Positions 34,060 through 44,200 of a stretch of 64,000 bases of DNA are shown here, one piece after another; positions within the stretch are counted from its first letter, which is position 1; every line of letters starts with the position of its first letter. The notes beneath the pieces are model-generated. The model was not told where the DNA came from, searched no databases, and was given only the letters and a program-made list of their open reading frames with translations. The position numbers and the translations under genes were made by a program. The DNA is from Chthonomonas sp035294505. GTDB taxonomy: Bacteria > Armatimonadota > Chthonomonadetes > Chthonomonadales > Chthonomonadaceae. The stretch spans positions 1 through 64,000 of the forward strand of contig NZ_DATGKU010000117.1 of the NCBI RefSeq assembly GCF_035294505.1, read 5' to 3'.

Positions 34060-35618
34060 TGAGTTACACGCGATGGGTCGTTTTTGTGGGCTACCATCTG
34101 GGGGGTATAGATAACTGCCGGAACGCTCTGCAGGTTGTAGTTGTTGACTGCGGAGATCGCCACAACATCGGGAAGCTGTTTAGCATCGGATGCAAACGTT
34201 ATCGTGTGGCAATCGGCCGGCAGAATCCGTGTTTGCCATGTGCCTTGTAGGCGCATCTGCAGCACCCACACCTGCACGAGGTTCGCCTGTGAAGAGCTGC
34301 CCTCATACCACCGAAGCGTCACCCGGTTGTCGGCAGGGCACGTATCCACCTCCACATTAGGCTTATCGGGCTGAGAGCCACCTAGCCAAGGGCAGCTCGG
34401 CACCAGCGCCTGCTGTGCGTAGGGGCCATTCAGCAACGCATCGGAGAGCGTTTGGTTGGCCATTAGTGTTTTCATGCTAAACTGTATACAACCGTCGCTG
34501 TTAGGGTTTTTCTCTGCTATCTCGATTTGATGCACGATCTCGCTAGCAGGCCAGGCCCCGTCGCCTACACGCCCCGTGTAGAGGCTGGGCCAGACATAGC
34601 GGGGCGCATCGCTATTGCATTGATCAAGCCACCAGTTTAGAAGAACCGGGTAGCTTTGGGCTTTTTTCTCGATTAGCCAGTAGAGTTGCGGACTAAGGTA
34701 ATCGAGCCATCCTTTCCGAAGCCAAAGCCGCGAGTCGCAGGAGATTTCGTTGTAGGCATCGAAACCTTGAATCTGTTCGGGATGCCCCGGCTGCCAAATG
34801 CCGAAAGGACTGACTCCCACCAACACCCAAGGTTTTATAGCTTTAACCCCTTCATAAAGCTTTTCCACAAAATCGTTGATGTTTTGGCGCCTCCAGTCGG
34901 CTAAAGCCAGCGTGCCTCCTTGTTGACGATAGCGATGGTACGTGCTCTGATCCGGAAAAGGAATCTCATGACCGTTTTTATCCGAAATGGGATAGGGATA
35001 GAAGTAATCGTCAATGGCGACTCCATCGATATCGTAGCGTCGCACCACATCGAGAATGACGGAAAGAGAGTAGGCACGCGCCTGTGGGTCTCCGGGATCG
35101 AGCCAGAGCATATCGCCATAGTGGCGAACCCATTCGGGATGCGTGTGTGCCACATGATTGGGCGCGAGCGGGCCGTGTGCAGAGGGATGGTAGGCACGGA
35201 AGGGGTTGAACCAGGCATGCAGCTGTAGCCCACGTTTGTGGGCTTCCTCGATGGCAAAAGCAAGTGGGTCATAGCCGGGGTCTTCGCCTTGGTGGCCGGT
35301 GAGATAGATAGACCAAGGCTCGATAGAGGAGCGATAGAAGGCATCACAAGCGGGGCGCACTTGAAGGATAACTGCATTCAAATGAAGTTGCACCGCCTTG
35401 TCAAAGATTCGAATCAGTTCGGCCTTTTGTTGTTCTGCCGAGAGGCCACGGCGCGATGGCCAGTCTATATTGTCCACAGTGGCCACCCATACAGCGCGGA
35501 ACTCGCGAGGAACCGACGGCACTTCCACCGTGGGCGTGGTCTCTTGGGCTGAGAGACGCACGGCGCCGATCAGCAGCGCACCAAGCAGTAAGGCAATGAG
35601 GAAGTCGCGAAAAAACAC
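34056..35618 (-). CDS. Secreted GHL10/DUF187 family glycoside hydrolase-like protein (YngK type)
   Basis: The 520-residue protein has a signal peptide (about 1-25) and the DUF187/GHL10 core: EFRAVWVATVDNIDWP near 40, LNAVILQVRPACDAFY, a YDPLAFAIEEAHKRGLQLHAWFNP strand, and GVAIDDYFYPYP, expected to hold catalytic or substrate-binding acids. The C-terminal 100 residues look like a beta-sandwich module. It is probably exported to hydrolyse a glycan. GTG start with GAGGAGGA about 7 bases upstream. Confidence 0.87.
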   Translation of the reverse strand: MFFRDFLIALLLGALLIGAVRLSAQETTPTVEVPSVPREFRAVWVATVDNIDWPSRRGLSAEQQKAELIRIFDKAVQLHLNAVILQVRPACDAFYRSSIEPWSIYLTGHQGEDPGYDPLAFAIEEAHKRGLQLHAWFNPFRAYHPSAHGPLAPNHVAHTHPEWVRHYGDMLWLDPGDPQARAYSLSVILDVVRRYDIDGVAIDDYFYPYPISDKNGHEIPFPDQSTYHRYRQQGGTLALADWRRQNINDFVEKLYEGVKAIKPWVLVGVSPFGIWQPGHPEQIQGFDAYNEISCDSRLWLRKGWLDYLSPQLYWLIEKKAQSYPVLLNWWLDQCNSDAPRYVWPSLYTGRVGDGAWPASEIVHQIEIAEKNPNSDGCIQFSMKTLMANQTLSDALLNGPYAQQALVPSCPWLGGSQPDKPNVEVDTCPADNRVTLRWYEGSSSQANLVQVWVLQMRLQGTWQTRILPADCHTITFASDAKQLPDVVAISAVNNYNLQSVPAVIYTPQMVAHKNDPSRVTH

Positions 35619-35662
35619 GATGGCTCCTCCTCTCTTTCACATGAGATAGAATGGGAAGACGC

Positions 35663-36763
35663 TCAAAAGTCTACGATATGCTGGCGACGTATCCGTTCGA
35701 CGAGAGCGTCTCTTCTCTCTATAGTTTCGGCAGTAAGGGTAATATGTCCTACCTTGCGCCGTGGCCGTGGAGTTTTACCGTAGAGATGTAGGTGGGCGCC
35801 CTCAACGGCCAGCACGGTTTCAGGGGATGGCCACGAGCCGATAAGGTTGATCATGGCGCTATGGCCTCGTGGTGTGGTAGCCCCTAAGGGATAGCCCAAG
35901 ATGGCGCGAAGATGGTTTTCGAACTGGCTTGTTGTTGCCCCTTCAATGCTCCAGTGTCCGGAGTTGTGCACGCGAGGAGCCATCTCGTTGGCGATGAGGT
36001 GGCCCTCTTTTTCAAAAAACTCGATGGCCAAGACGCCCACGTAGTCTAGTGCGGTCAGCGCTCGTTTGCCGTACTCTTCCGCCTCTTGCTGCAGGTTTAA
36101 CGAAAGATTCGGCGCGGGCGCAAGCGAAAGACGCAGGATTCCCTCACGGTGATGATTTTCGACCAGAGGATAGAAGGCGAGTTCTCCCTGCAGCCCACGC
36201 ACTGCAATAAGCGACAGCTCGCGTTCAAAGGGGATATAACCCTCTAGGATCGAGGGGCTGCCTTCCAGGGCTTCCCAAGCGGGGGCAAGCTCGGCCTCCG
36301 TTTGTAGAACGACTTGTCCCTTGCCGTCGTATCCGAAACGACGTGTTTTAAGCACGGCCGGTAGCCCCACCATACGAACCGCTTCCTGCAGCTCCTCGTA
36401 GCTTGTCACGGGATGGAAAGGCGGGGTAGGGATGCCTTGCGATCGAAAAAACTGTTTCTCTAGCAGGCGATCTTGAGCGGTTTCAAGCGCGTTAGGGGGT
36501 GGTAGCACGGTCTTGCCCAGAGCTTGTAGCCGACAGGCACTCTCAACAGGGACGTTCTCAAATTCGTAGGTAACAAGGGGTATATCTTCCGCAAATCGCT
36601 CCAAGGCGTGTGGATCGTTATACTCACCTACGATCTGCTCACCTACGGCGAAAGCAGGGGCGTTAGAGGCGGGATCGAGAAAACGGAAGGTAAGCCCCAA
36701 AGGAATTCCGGCCAGACCGAGCATGCGACCGAGTTGGCCGGCGCCAATGATTCCGATTCTCAT
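35663..36763 (-). CDS. purK: N5-carboxyaminoimidazole ribonucleotide synthase
   Basis: PurK carboxylates AIR in purine synthesis, using ATP and bicarbonate. The 366-residue ATP-grasp protein starts RIGIIGAGQLGRMLGLAG, and shows YEFENVP, VLKTRRFGYDGKGQ (ATP-binding lysine loop), and NEMAPRVHNSGHWSIEGA near the end. It overlaps purE by 4 bases. Confidence 0.96.
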   Translation of the reverse strand: MRIGIIGAGQLGRMLGLAGIPLGLTFRFLDPASNAPAFAVGEQIVGEYNDPHALERFAEDIPLVTYEFENVPVESACRLQALGKTVLPPPNALETAQDRLLEKQFFRSQGIPTPPFHPVTSYEELQEAVRMVGLPAVLKTRRFGYDGKGQVVLQTEAELAPAWEALEGSPSILEGYIPFERELSLIAVRGLQGELAFYPLVENHHREGILRLSLAPAPNLSLNLQQEAEEYGKRALTALDYVGVLAIEFFEKEGHLIANEMAPRVHNSGHWSIEGATTSQFENHLRAILGYPLGATTPRGHSAMINLIGSWPSPETVLAVEGAHLHLYGKTPRPRRKVGHITLTAETIERRDALVERIRRQHIVDF

Positions 36764-37269
36764 GAGGCGCCCTCCCGTGGATCGGGGTGGGAGAGCACTT
36801 TTTGGGTTTGCTCCTCGCGAAAGTGGCGGAGGGCTTCGCGGACGCCGGGCAATTGGGTGCCCAGAATCGCGGCGGCGAGCAAGGCGGCATTAACGGCGCC
36901 CGCGGTTCCAATGGCCAGAGTACCCACCGGCACACCTGCCGGCATTTGGACGATAGAGAGCAGCGAGTCGAGACCCTGAAGCGCCCGCGACTGCACCGGC
37001 ACGCCGAGCACCGGCAAGAGAGTTTTCGCTGCCGTCATGCCGGGCAGGTGGGCGGCCCCACCGGCCCCAGCAATAAGGACTTTAAGGCCACGGGCTTCCG
37101 CCGTAGAGGCGTATTCGAAAAGCAGGTCGGGGGTTCTATGAGCGGATACAACACGCACCTCGTAAGGGATATTGAGCTGAGAGAGCGTTTCGGCGGCATG
37201 GCGCATCGTTTCCCAATCGGACTGTGAGCCCATGATGATGCCAACCAAAGGAGATTGTTCGTTCTGCAT
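36760..37269 (-). CDS. purE: N5-carboxyaminoimidazole ribonucleotide mutase
   Basis: PurE class I moves the carboxyl group from N5-CAIR to give CAIR. The 169-residue protein shows GIIMGSQSDWETM, SAHRTP and the GAGGAAHLPGMTA glycine loop, followed by LPVLGVPV. Its stop overlaps the purK start, so the two are translated together. Confidence 0.96.
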   Translation of the reverse strand: MQNEQSPLVGIIMGSQSDWETMRHAAETLSQLNIPYEVRVVSAHRTPDLLFEYASTAEARGLKVLIAGAGGAAHLPGMTAAKTLLPVLGVPVQSRALQGLDSLLSIVQMPAGVPVGTLAIGTAGAVNAALLAAAILGTQLPGVREALRHFREEQTQKVLSHPDPREGAS

Positions 37270-37304
37270 ATCAAAAGTATAGCACAGGCGTTCGTGGAGG
37301 CGAT

Positions 37305-38597
37305 TTATCCCTCAGGCTCTAGCTCTTCGGTGAGAAGCGGTTCCTCGCGTAGCACCACCTCTTCCTGGACAGGAACTTGCGGTTTGCGCTCTTTTGGGAG
37401 CCAGCGGGTGGCCCCTAGCGAAATTGTGGCAATGACCACACCCACCCAGAACGGCAGTTGATAGTCGTGATAGTGCATCCAAAGCCAGGCGCCTCCGACG
37501 GGAACGGTGACGGCGGCGATGTGGTTCATCGTTACTCCCATTGAGAGGCAGGGCGTGATCTCGTTTGGTTCGGCGATACGATTGAGATAGGTGGTAAAGC
37601 CAACCCCGAAGCTAAAGAGCACATTGTCAATGAGAAAGAGGGCTACGAGGGCGCCCACTGTGCGTATGGTGGCGTAGCCGAGAAAGACTACGATCAGCCC
37701 AATACTGTAAAAGGTTAATGGGCCGCGTTCCCCTCGTTTATCTATTTCTCTGCCGATGACGGGGGCGAAGAGGATAATGAGCACGGCATTGATAAACTGA
37801 ATGGAGAGCATGTTTTCAAGCGGCACATTGTAGACGAGGACGAGGGAAAAGAAAGCGAAAATGCTGAATATCTGCCGCCGGCAGCCATCGAGGAAAGTAA
37901 GAAGATAGTAGAGGGCATATTTGCGCCGAACGATGAGGCGTGCCCTTGGTCCTTTGGTGGAACCGTGATGGGAGATGCCCAAGCAGAGGAGGCCGCTAAT
38001 GGCAATGCAAAATCCGGCAAAGGCGAAGCTTACGAGGTATACGGTCGAGGGAGTGTGTCCATGATGGGCATGAAAGCCAAGCGCACTCATTCCGATGGCG
38101 AGAAGCCATGCCACGAACAGCGCGAAGATCGTGGCCAGTTTGCCAATAGCGGCCATACGGCTGAGATGCTTTCCGCCCTCTTTTCCTTCGGCCAGCGCCA
38201 AGGCTATGGAGGAGCTTACAGGAGAGTAGGAGTGAAAGCCAATAGACCAGAAGACGGTGATGGCCACCAGCAGCCAATAGGAGGAGATCGTACCGGAAAG
38301 CCCAATGCCTATGCCCATGATGATGAGGCCTAGCGAGGCAATGCGGGTTTCTGGCAGCATGGCCAGGGTTCCGGCCATGAGCGCGGCAAGAAGTCCGGGG
38401 ATTTCTCGTAGCGATTCGAGGCCTCCTAACATGAGAGGGTTGGCGCCGAGGTGATCACGCAGGAAGTTCTGAAAGTCGCCCGAATAGATGGCAAAGCCGA
38501 AAGAGAAGAGGAAAACGCTTGTCAGAAACAAGCCCCAGTCACGGCGTAGGGCTTGCGGTGGACGCGATGATGGTACCGAATGAGCCTCGCTGCTCAC
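37305..38597 (-). CDS. Major facilitator superfamily transporter
   Basis: The 430-residue protein has about 12 hydrophobic helices in two halves of six, with a cytoplasmic central loop holding the basic segment KGPRARLIVRRKYALYYLLTF. The tail is rich in Glu and Pro. The substrate cannot be predicted. The start is GTG with AAGGAG about 9 bases upstream. Confidence 0.85.
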   Translation of the reverse strand: MSSEAHSVPSSRPPQALRRDWGLFLTSVFLFSFGFAIYSGDFQNFLRDHLGANPLMLGGLESLREIPGLLAALMAGTLAMLPETRIASLGLIIMGIGIGLSGTISSYWLLVAITVFWSIGFHSYSPVSSSIALALAEGKEGGKHLSRMAAIGKLATIFALFVAWLLAIGMSALGFHAHHGHTPSTVYLVSFAFAGFCIAISGLLCLGISHHGSTKGPRARLIVRRKYALYYLLTFLDGCRRQIFSIFAFFSLVLVYNVPLENMLSIQFINAVLIILFAPVIGREIDKRGERGPLTFYSIGLIVVFLGYATIRTVGALVALFLIDNVLFSFGVGFTTYLNRIAEPNEITPCLSMGVTMNHIAAVTVPVGGAWLWMHYHDYQLPFWVGVVIATISLGATRWLPKERKPQVPVQEEVVLREEPLLTEELEPEG

Positions 38598-38660
38598 GAA
38601 ATGATGCTCCTTTGCTTGATATTAGCTCGGTTGAATTTTACCTGTTCTTGAGGTTACATC

Positions 38661-38691
38661 AAAAAAGCTGAGGGCGTATCACGCCCTCAGC
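38661..38691 (-). terminator. Rho-independent terminator of the prepilin gene
   Basis: On +, AAAAAA (38661-38666) then GCTGAGGGCG (38667-38676), loop TATCA, CGCCCTCAGC (38682-38691). Read on minus this is a perfect 10-base G/C stem followed by a T-run, a textbook terminator 37 bases after the prepilin stop. Confidence 0.88.
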
Positions 38692-38728
38692 CACTTCCGA
38701 AGCCATTGATTCGATCTAAGTCTATCGT

Positions 38729-39508
38729 CTATTGACCTGGCAATGGAGTACGTCGCCAATCGTTGTCGTTATAGGAGCGCCAAGTATCGTTTGGATGTTT
38801 CCACTTAACGTGTCCATCTGCATAGCCTACATTTAAGCCATTTTGGTGTCTTACAACAGGACGAGCGTAATTCCCATCGCTTGCTCCATATGCAAACCAC
38901 CATGGGGCCGGATATAAGCCTCCGCGCGAGCCGTTTTGGTCTGGCCTATCGGCTTCGGCGAAAATGATAAAACTCGCCGGATATGCGAGGGAGGCAAGAT
39001 TTGTAGTTTCATTAAAGCCGAAGTCTGGGTTGTTCTGGTACCACTGCCATTGTGTATAGGGGTTGACCAGGTTGGCTTCATTTAAATGGAACCCATAGTC
39101 GTAGGTGTACCATTTACCTGGCGCCGGCGCCGGCCATGGGTGGCCTGAAGGGCATTTATAGATGCTTATGCCCTGACGCACATAATTTTTGATGTACGGA
39201 TCGAGCTTATATTTGTAGGTGTAAGGCAAGCGATCCTGAGCCGTATCGGGCACGGTGACAGGTGCTTGACGCTCGGTGACATGGGGAAAGAAAGTTTCAT
39301 CGTAATCTTGCAGATACATCTGCACAGCAAGGTCTATTTGCTTTTCATTGGACAAGCATGTGGCCTGTCTCGCTTTCTCGCGTGCTTGGGCGAAGACGGG
39401 AAAGAGAATAGCTGCCAGTATCGCTATTATCGCGATAACAACAAGCAGCTCTATAAGGGTGAAGGCAGTCTTTCTTGACGTAGGCGTACCGACCCGAATG
39501 TTGTTCAT
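38729..39508 (-). CDS. Prepilin-like protein with H-X9-DG C-terminus (DUF1559 type)
   Basis: The 259-residue protein has the leader RKTA and FTLIELLVVIAIIAILAA helix with the same A-F cleavage site as the gene at 30049. The next segment, AQAREKARQATCLSN and LQDYDETFF, and the C-terminal NVGYADGHVKW region are also alike. ATG 39508 is chosen because GAGGAGA lies upstream and the leader is short; the frame is open further. It follows the DUF2292 gene by 118 bases on the same strand, and its strong terminator follows. Confidence 0.87.
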   Translation of the reverse strand: MNNIRVGTPTSRKTAFTLIELLVVIAIIAILAAILFPVFAQAREKARQATCLSNEKQIDLAVQMYLQDYDETFFPHVTERQAPVTVPDTAQDRLPYTYKYKLDPYIKNYVRQGISIYKCPSGHPWPAPAPGKWYTYDYGFHLNEANLVNPYTQWQWYQNNPDFGFNETTNLASLAYPASFIIFAEADRPDQNGSRGGLYPAPWWFAYGASDGNYARPVVRHQNGLNVGYADGHVKWKHPNDTWRSYNDNDWRRTPLPGQ

Positions 39509-39626
39509 AGAGTGTAATCTCCTCATCATTTTTGTTATTTGGTTCAGTTTTGCATACCTCCGGTTGTCCGGTCGGTGCCTGCGTGAGAGTTTTAAGAGAA
39601 CCTGCCTATGTCGGCTCGGTGTCTGT

Positions 39627-39824
39627 TTAGTTGTCCTTGTGGGAGCCATCTCGTGTATCCTCCTTGTGGGAAGTTTCCGAAGCCGGCCGAAACTTCTCTT
39701 TACGTTCAATTTGTACCACGCGCCCATCATGAATTACAATCTCGATCGCTCCATAACGCATACCTTGCAGTAGCGTTAGGATGAGCTGAATGGTCTCTTT
39801 GTGAACTTCGCTGGAAGAACACAT
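39627..39824 (-). CDS. DUF2292 (YezD-like) small protein
   Basis: A 65-residue protein. Residues about 20-46 with LQGMRYGAIEIVIHDGRVVQIERKEK are the DUF2292/YezD signature (G-x-x-Y-G-S/A-x-x-I-x-x-x-D-G-x-x-V-Q-I-E-R-x-E-K). The family is often next to sulfur-assimilation genes and their regulators, but its function is unknown. AGGAGG lies 6 bases before the ATG. A strong promoter and a perfect palindrome lie just upstream. Confidence 0.85.
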   Translation of the reverse strand: MCSSSEVHKETIQLILTLLQGMRYGAIEIVIHDGRVVQIERKEKFRPASETSHKEDTRDGSHKDN

Positions 39825-39840
39825 GGCCGACCTCCTAATA

Positions 39841-39866
39841 TTGACTTATTCGATTAAATAAGTCAA
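39841..39866 (-). promoter_or_regulatory. Perfect palindrome, likely operator, in DUF2292 promoter
   Basis: TTGACTTATT (39841-39850), 6-base spacer, AATAAGTCAA (39857-39866), a perfect 10-base inverted repeat. It covers about positions +5 to +30 of the transcript started from the promoter at 39877-39906, just before the AGGAGG ribosome site. This is where a repressor would block initiation. The bound regulator is unknown. Confidence 0.75.
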
Positions 39867-39876
39867 GATTTGACAG

Positions 39877-39906
39877 AGTATACACCACGGGATACGGCTG
39901 TGTCAA
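39877..39906 (-). promoter_or_regulatory. SigA promoter of the DUF2292 gene
   Basis: Read on minus: TTGACA (39906-39901), 18-base spacer, TATACT (39882-39877). Both are close to consensus. Followed by the palindrome at 39841-39866. Confidence 0.8.
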
Positions 39907-40117
39907 TACCCACAAAAAATTTTTCTCTACTCGCCTCCATACCGGCCATCGGTGCGCAAACTCCTAAACTTGCGACGACTGTTTGGGAATGATCCCCCTT
40001 GAGAGCGCTCTTGTGATGATGCTCAGACCATCAACCGACAAGATAAGTAGACTTAGTGAAGAAAAGGTTACATGCCCACAAAGGTTGACTTGACACAGCA
40101 GTGCCCGCTTAGGTTTA

Positions 40118-40792
40118 ATGAAGGCAACATTTGTTTTGGGAGTTGATACTTTGGAAAAGCCGCACTCGGCAAAGCAGGGAACGGAAAAGACGGGTGGAAG
40201 AAGAGCAAGAGGAGCCGCTAACGCACGTTCTGCGACGGCTCATTTTAACCGAGGTGAGCAGTTTCGCCGTAAGGGCCTTATGCGTTCTGCCGCGCAGGCC
40301 TATCGAAAGGCCGTTGAGTATGCCCCGGATAACGCCCACTATCGCTTTCGGCTGAGCGAATGTTACGCCAGTATCGGGCTGACCGAAGAGGCTATTGGGG
40401 AGTTGGAAAGAGCGCGCGATCTGAAACCCGAAGAGAGCTATTACCACTTTTCCTTAGGCAATCTGTATGTGCGTGCCGGACGTATTGAAGAGGCCATTGC
40501 CTCGTTACAAAAGGCCACCCATTTTGCTCCCCGTGATGCCTACTACAATGTGCGCCTAGGCGTTCTCTGCTTGCGCTTCCGCTATCTTCATGAGGCGGCA
40601 GATGCCTTGCGTCGCGCCATTAAGCTCGACCCCGATAACGCCTCCTATCATGCTCTATTAGGGGATGTCTATGCGGGGCTGGGCTACGATCGAGAAGCCC
40701 TTCGACACTATCGCAACGCCGGACGACTAGACCCCTACGATGCACGCTACGTGGAACAGGTGCGGCGCATGGTGGCGGGGGAGATGACATGA
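40118..40792 (+). CDS. Tetratricopeptide repeat protein
   Basis: The 224-residue protein has about five TPR units from about residue 44: HFNRGEQFRRKGLMRSAAQA, then ECYASIGLTEEAIGELERA, GNLYVRAGRIEEAIASLQKA, a GVLCLRFRYLHEAADALRRA unit, and GDVYAGLGYDREALRHYRNA. It is probably a soluble scaffold. The first ATG has no good ribosome site and overlaps a -10-like TTTAAT (40114-40119) of a TTGACA-18-TTTAAT pair. TTG 40151 with GGGAG 8 bases upstream is a credible alternative start. The next gene starts 1 base after it. Confidence 0.85.
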   Translation: MKATFVLGVDTLEKPHSAKQGTEKTGGRRARGAANARSATAHFNRGEQFRRKGLMRSAAQAYRKAVEYAPDNAHYRFRLSECYASIGLTEEAIGELERARDLKPEESYYHFSLGNLYVRAGRIEEAIASLQKATHFAPRDAYYNVRLGVLCLRFRYLHEAADALRRAIKLDPDNASYHALLGDVYAGLGYDREALRHYRNAGRLDPYDARYVEQVRRMVAGEMT

Positions 40793-40793
40793 C

Positions 40794-41219
40794 ATGTCGC
40801 CGGAAAAAGAGGTGCTGGACGCAGCCCGCTTCGATGCGGCTCAACGCGAACTTTTGGAGATTACCTGGCGAATGCTTCGCGCCATTGATACGGGTGATGC
40901 CGAAACCTATGCGGCTCTCTCCTCCCCAGAACTCTCTTGTTTTGAGGACGTTTGTGCCTACCGCATTGATGGCCTGGAGTTTCACCTCGATCTTATTCGC
41001 CTCATGGGGAGAAGTCCAGAACGCGCGCCGATCCGCTTTGATATACTCTCCCCTCGTGTGCAAATCTACGGTGATTGTGGCATCGTAACCTATACCCGCC
41101 TACAGACCTTTGAACAGGATGGCGTGCCCCATTGGAAGAGCTACAACGAAACAAGAGTCTTTGTTAGGCGGGATGGAGCTTGGAAGATGGTACATTTTCA
41201 CCGTTCACCCACGCGCTGA
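40794..41219 (+). CDS. SnoaL-like/DUF4440 (CaMKII association-type) protein
   Basis: The 141-residue protein has the NTF2-like pocket pattern: MLRAIDTGDAETYAALSSPEL, then VCAYRIDGLEFHLDLI, a V-Q-I-Y-G-D-C-G-I-V-T-Y-T-R strand and a final WKMVHFHRSP. This fits the CaMKII-AD/DUF4440 group, small oligomers with unknown ligands. It follows the TPR gene directly. Its end overlaps the convergent RND pump gene by 22 bases. Confidence 0.82.
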   Translation: MSPEKEVLDAARFDAAQRELLEITWRMLRAIDTGDAETYAALSSPELSCFEDVCAYRIDGLEFHLDLIRLMGRSPERAPIRFDILSPRVQIYGDCGIVTYTRLQTFEQDGVPHWKSYNETRVFVRRDGAWKMVHFHRSPTR

Positions 41220-44200
41220 GAAGCGGGTTTTTCGACGTTTTTCGGTGGGCGCGTAGGGTAAGCAAGATGTTGGCGTGCCCACAGAACGAGGTCGTCGAAC
41301 AGCGTGTAGATAACCGGTATCGCCACCAATGTTAGAAGTGTGGAGACCAGTAAACCGCCGATAACCACAATCGCCATAGGGGCTCTAATTTCGGAGGCCT
41401 GCCCAATGCGGAGCGCAATGGGCAACATACCCAGAATCGTGGCAATGGTCGTCATGAGAATGGGGCGAAGACGGGTTGCACCGGCCTCTTGAATGGCGAG
41501 ATCGCGGGGTTCGCCTCGAGACCGTAGCGTGTTGGTATAGTCCAACAACAAGATGGCGTTTCTGCCCATAAGCCCTAGTAACATGATCACCCCAATGGCA
41601 GCGACCAACGATAGTGTTTCACCGGTAAGCACGAGGGCCCCTAGGGCACCGGCAAGTGCCATAGGTAGCGTGAACATGATGACGAAAGGAGTGCCCGGAT
41701 TGTTGAACAAGATCGCCATGACCACATAGACCAGCAGAGCGGCCATGGCGACGGAGGTAGCAAAAGGTACGACATTTTCGTTCAGCGTTTCCGCATCGCC
41801 ACCCCAATGAATCTTGATGCCGGCATGGGGCAGTTTGTTCAAAATTTGGCGTTGTATTCTTTGTTGGATATTCCCTAGCGGCGCGTTGGGCGCGAGATCG
41901 GCGGTTACGGCAACCATACGCTCGCCGTTTTGGCGTTCGATGCTTGTGGGGCTGCTATGTAGGGAGAGATCGGCCACATCGGCAAGAAGAATGGGCTGTC
42001 CAAACGAATCGTAGCCGATGACGATGTTACCAACCTGTTGCAGGTTGCCGTGATCGAAGCCCGACAGATGTACGCGCAAGGGGATATCTTTGTCGCCATC
42101 CCGATAGACAGCGGGGGAAGCGCCCGCAATGGCCTCGTGTAGAATGGTGCCTGCCTGCAGGGGAGGAAGGTTGAAGGAGGCCGCACGAAAAGGCACGATG
42201 GTCGCAGTGACCTCTGGTTTGCCGGTGCGCACGGAAACATCTGGGTTGAGCACGCCGGGTATGTTGGCGAGACGATCGCGAACAACGGCAGCAAATTGGG
42301 CTAGTTTTTGTGTGTCGGCACCTCGCAGTTGGATATCTATGGGTTGTGTAACTCCCACCACAGAGCGCACGGCGGTGGCCACAATGCGGGCTCCGCTTGT
42401 TTGGGCTAGAGGGGCAAGATCGGCTTGAAGCTCTTGTGCGACCGCGCTATCGCTCTTGAGGCGCGTACCAGACAGATGCAGGTGAAGCCAGCGTGCGAAG
42501 ACATTTGCGCGCGGTTTTAGCTGTACGTTGATCTGGGCGAACTGCGGGCCTTGTTGAGGGATGGAGCCAAATCCACCCAATATCTGCCCGACCGTGGTGG
42601 CCGTATGGGCTGTTTCTGGGATGGCGGCGATGGCGCGTTCCACCTGGGCGGCGATGCGATCGGTGGCGCTGAGGCTGCTGCCAGGAGGCATCTCGATGGT
42701 GATGCTTAGCTGGCCTTGATCGACGCCCGGCAGAAACTCAAAGCCAAGGTGAGGCAAGGCAAACCAAACCACAGCCGCTAAGATAATTCCTCCTCCCGCC
42801 AGGACTGCCCATCGGTGACGCATCGCCACACCGAGGAGGTGTCGGTAACGGTTCTCTAGTTTTACATAAAGGCCTTCTAAAACGCGATAGATTCCTCTAC
42901 GCGCTCCTATCGTCTCTCCTGAACGATACCATGTGGAGGCCAACATAGGCGTTAGGGTGAAGGAGACAAGCAGGGAAAAAAGGGTAGCAAAGACGATGCT
43001 AAGGCCAAACTGCTTAAAGAAACTGCCCACGATGCCGCCGGTAAAGGCGATGGGCACGAAAACCACAACATCGGTAAGCGTTATAGCCAAACTGGCAAAC
43101 CCAATCTCTGCGCGACCTCGGTAGGCGGCTTTGATGGGTGTTTCTCCGCGATTGAGGTGTCGCGTGATCGATTCAAGAACCACTATCGAATCGTCCACTA
43201 AGATGCCGACGGAAAGTGAGAGAGCCAGGAGGGTCATTTGGTTTAGGGTAAAGCCTACCAGGTACATCACGAGGAAAGTGGCGATAATGCAGGTGGGAAT
43301 GGCGAGGGAGACAATGAGGGTTCCACGAAGGTTATGTAGGAACAGCAGAACCACGCCCATTGCCAGAAAGGCCCCTAGAATAAGGCTAAAATCCACGTCC
43401 TGCAACGCTTCACGCACGATGGTGGCTGTGTTTTGTAACGTGATGATATGCACCTCCGGGGGTAGCACCGAACGAAGCTGCGCGAGGGCTTTTTGTAGTT
43501 CCTCCACCACGGTTACGGCACTCGCATCTGCCGCTTTCACCACTACCAGGCTCACTCCCTCGTGGCCGTTGATGCGTGTGATAACCGTTTGCGGGGCATA
43601 CCCCTCTGAAACGTCAGCGACATCGGCCAGGGTAAGTGGCGGTGAAGGGGGGGTGGCTGTAGGAGTTGAGAGAGAGGGGGGTGGGGTAGAGGGCAGAAGA
43701 ACGGTATTGCGTAGCGCCTGAAGAGAGGTATAGGCGCTGGCGAAACGAACCTCGATCTGCTGTTGTCCCTGCACTATAGAGCCTGCCGGTACATCATGGC
43801 CACCCATCTGTAAGCTATTGATGACATCGGCAAGCGTAAGATGGTTCTCCTGGAGCCGCAGAGGGTCTACTCGAATATCAATCTCACGTGTTCTTCCCCC
43901 ATAGACCTCAACCGTGCCGACTCCGGGTTCTCGGCGCAATTGTGGGGCGATCACATCGTCGGCAAGCTGACGCAGATGAAACGAGTTCAGCGAAGGGCTT
44001 TCTAGTCCGAGATAGAGCACGGGCTGAGCGTTTATGTCGAGAGGGGAGACTTGGGGTGTTTGGGCACCGGCAGGAAGATGAACGGACTGTAGGTGCTGGC
44101 GAACGGTGGCCAGAGCACGCGCCACATCGGTTCCTGCGACAAAGTCCATACTGATAATAGAGACATCCGGTTGAGAGCTAGAGTAGACGTTTTTTAGGCC

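Noticed and set aside
43131..43721. A 196-codon plus-strand frame within the RND pump gene
   Set aside because: It is rich in Arg, Thr and Ser as expected of the complement of a membrane-protein gene; the pump reading is certain.
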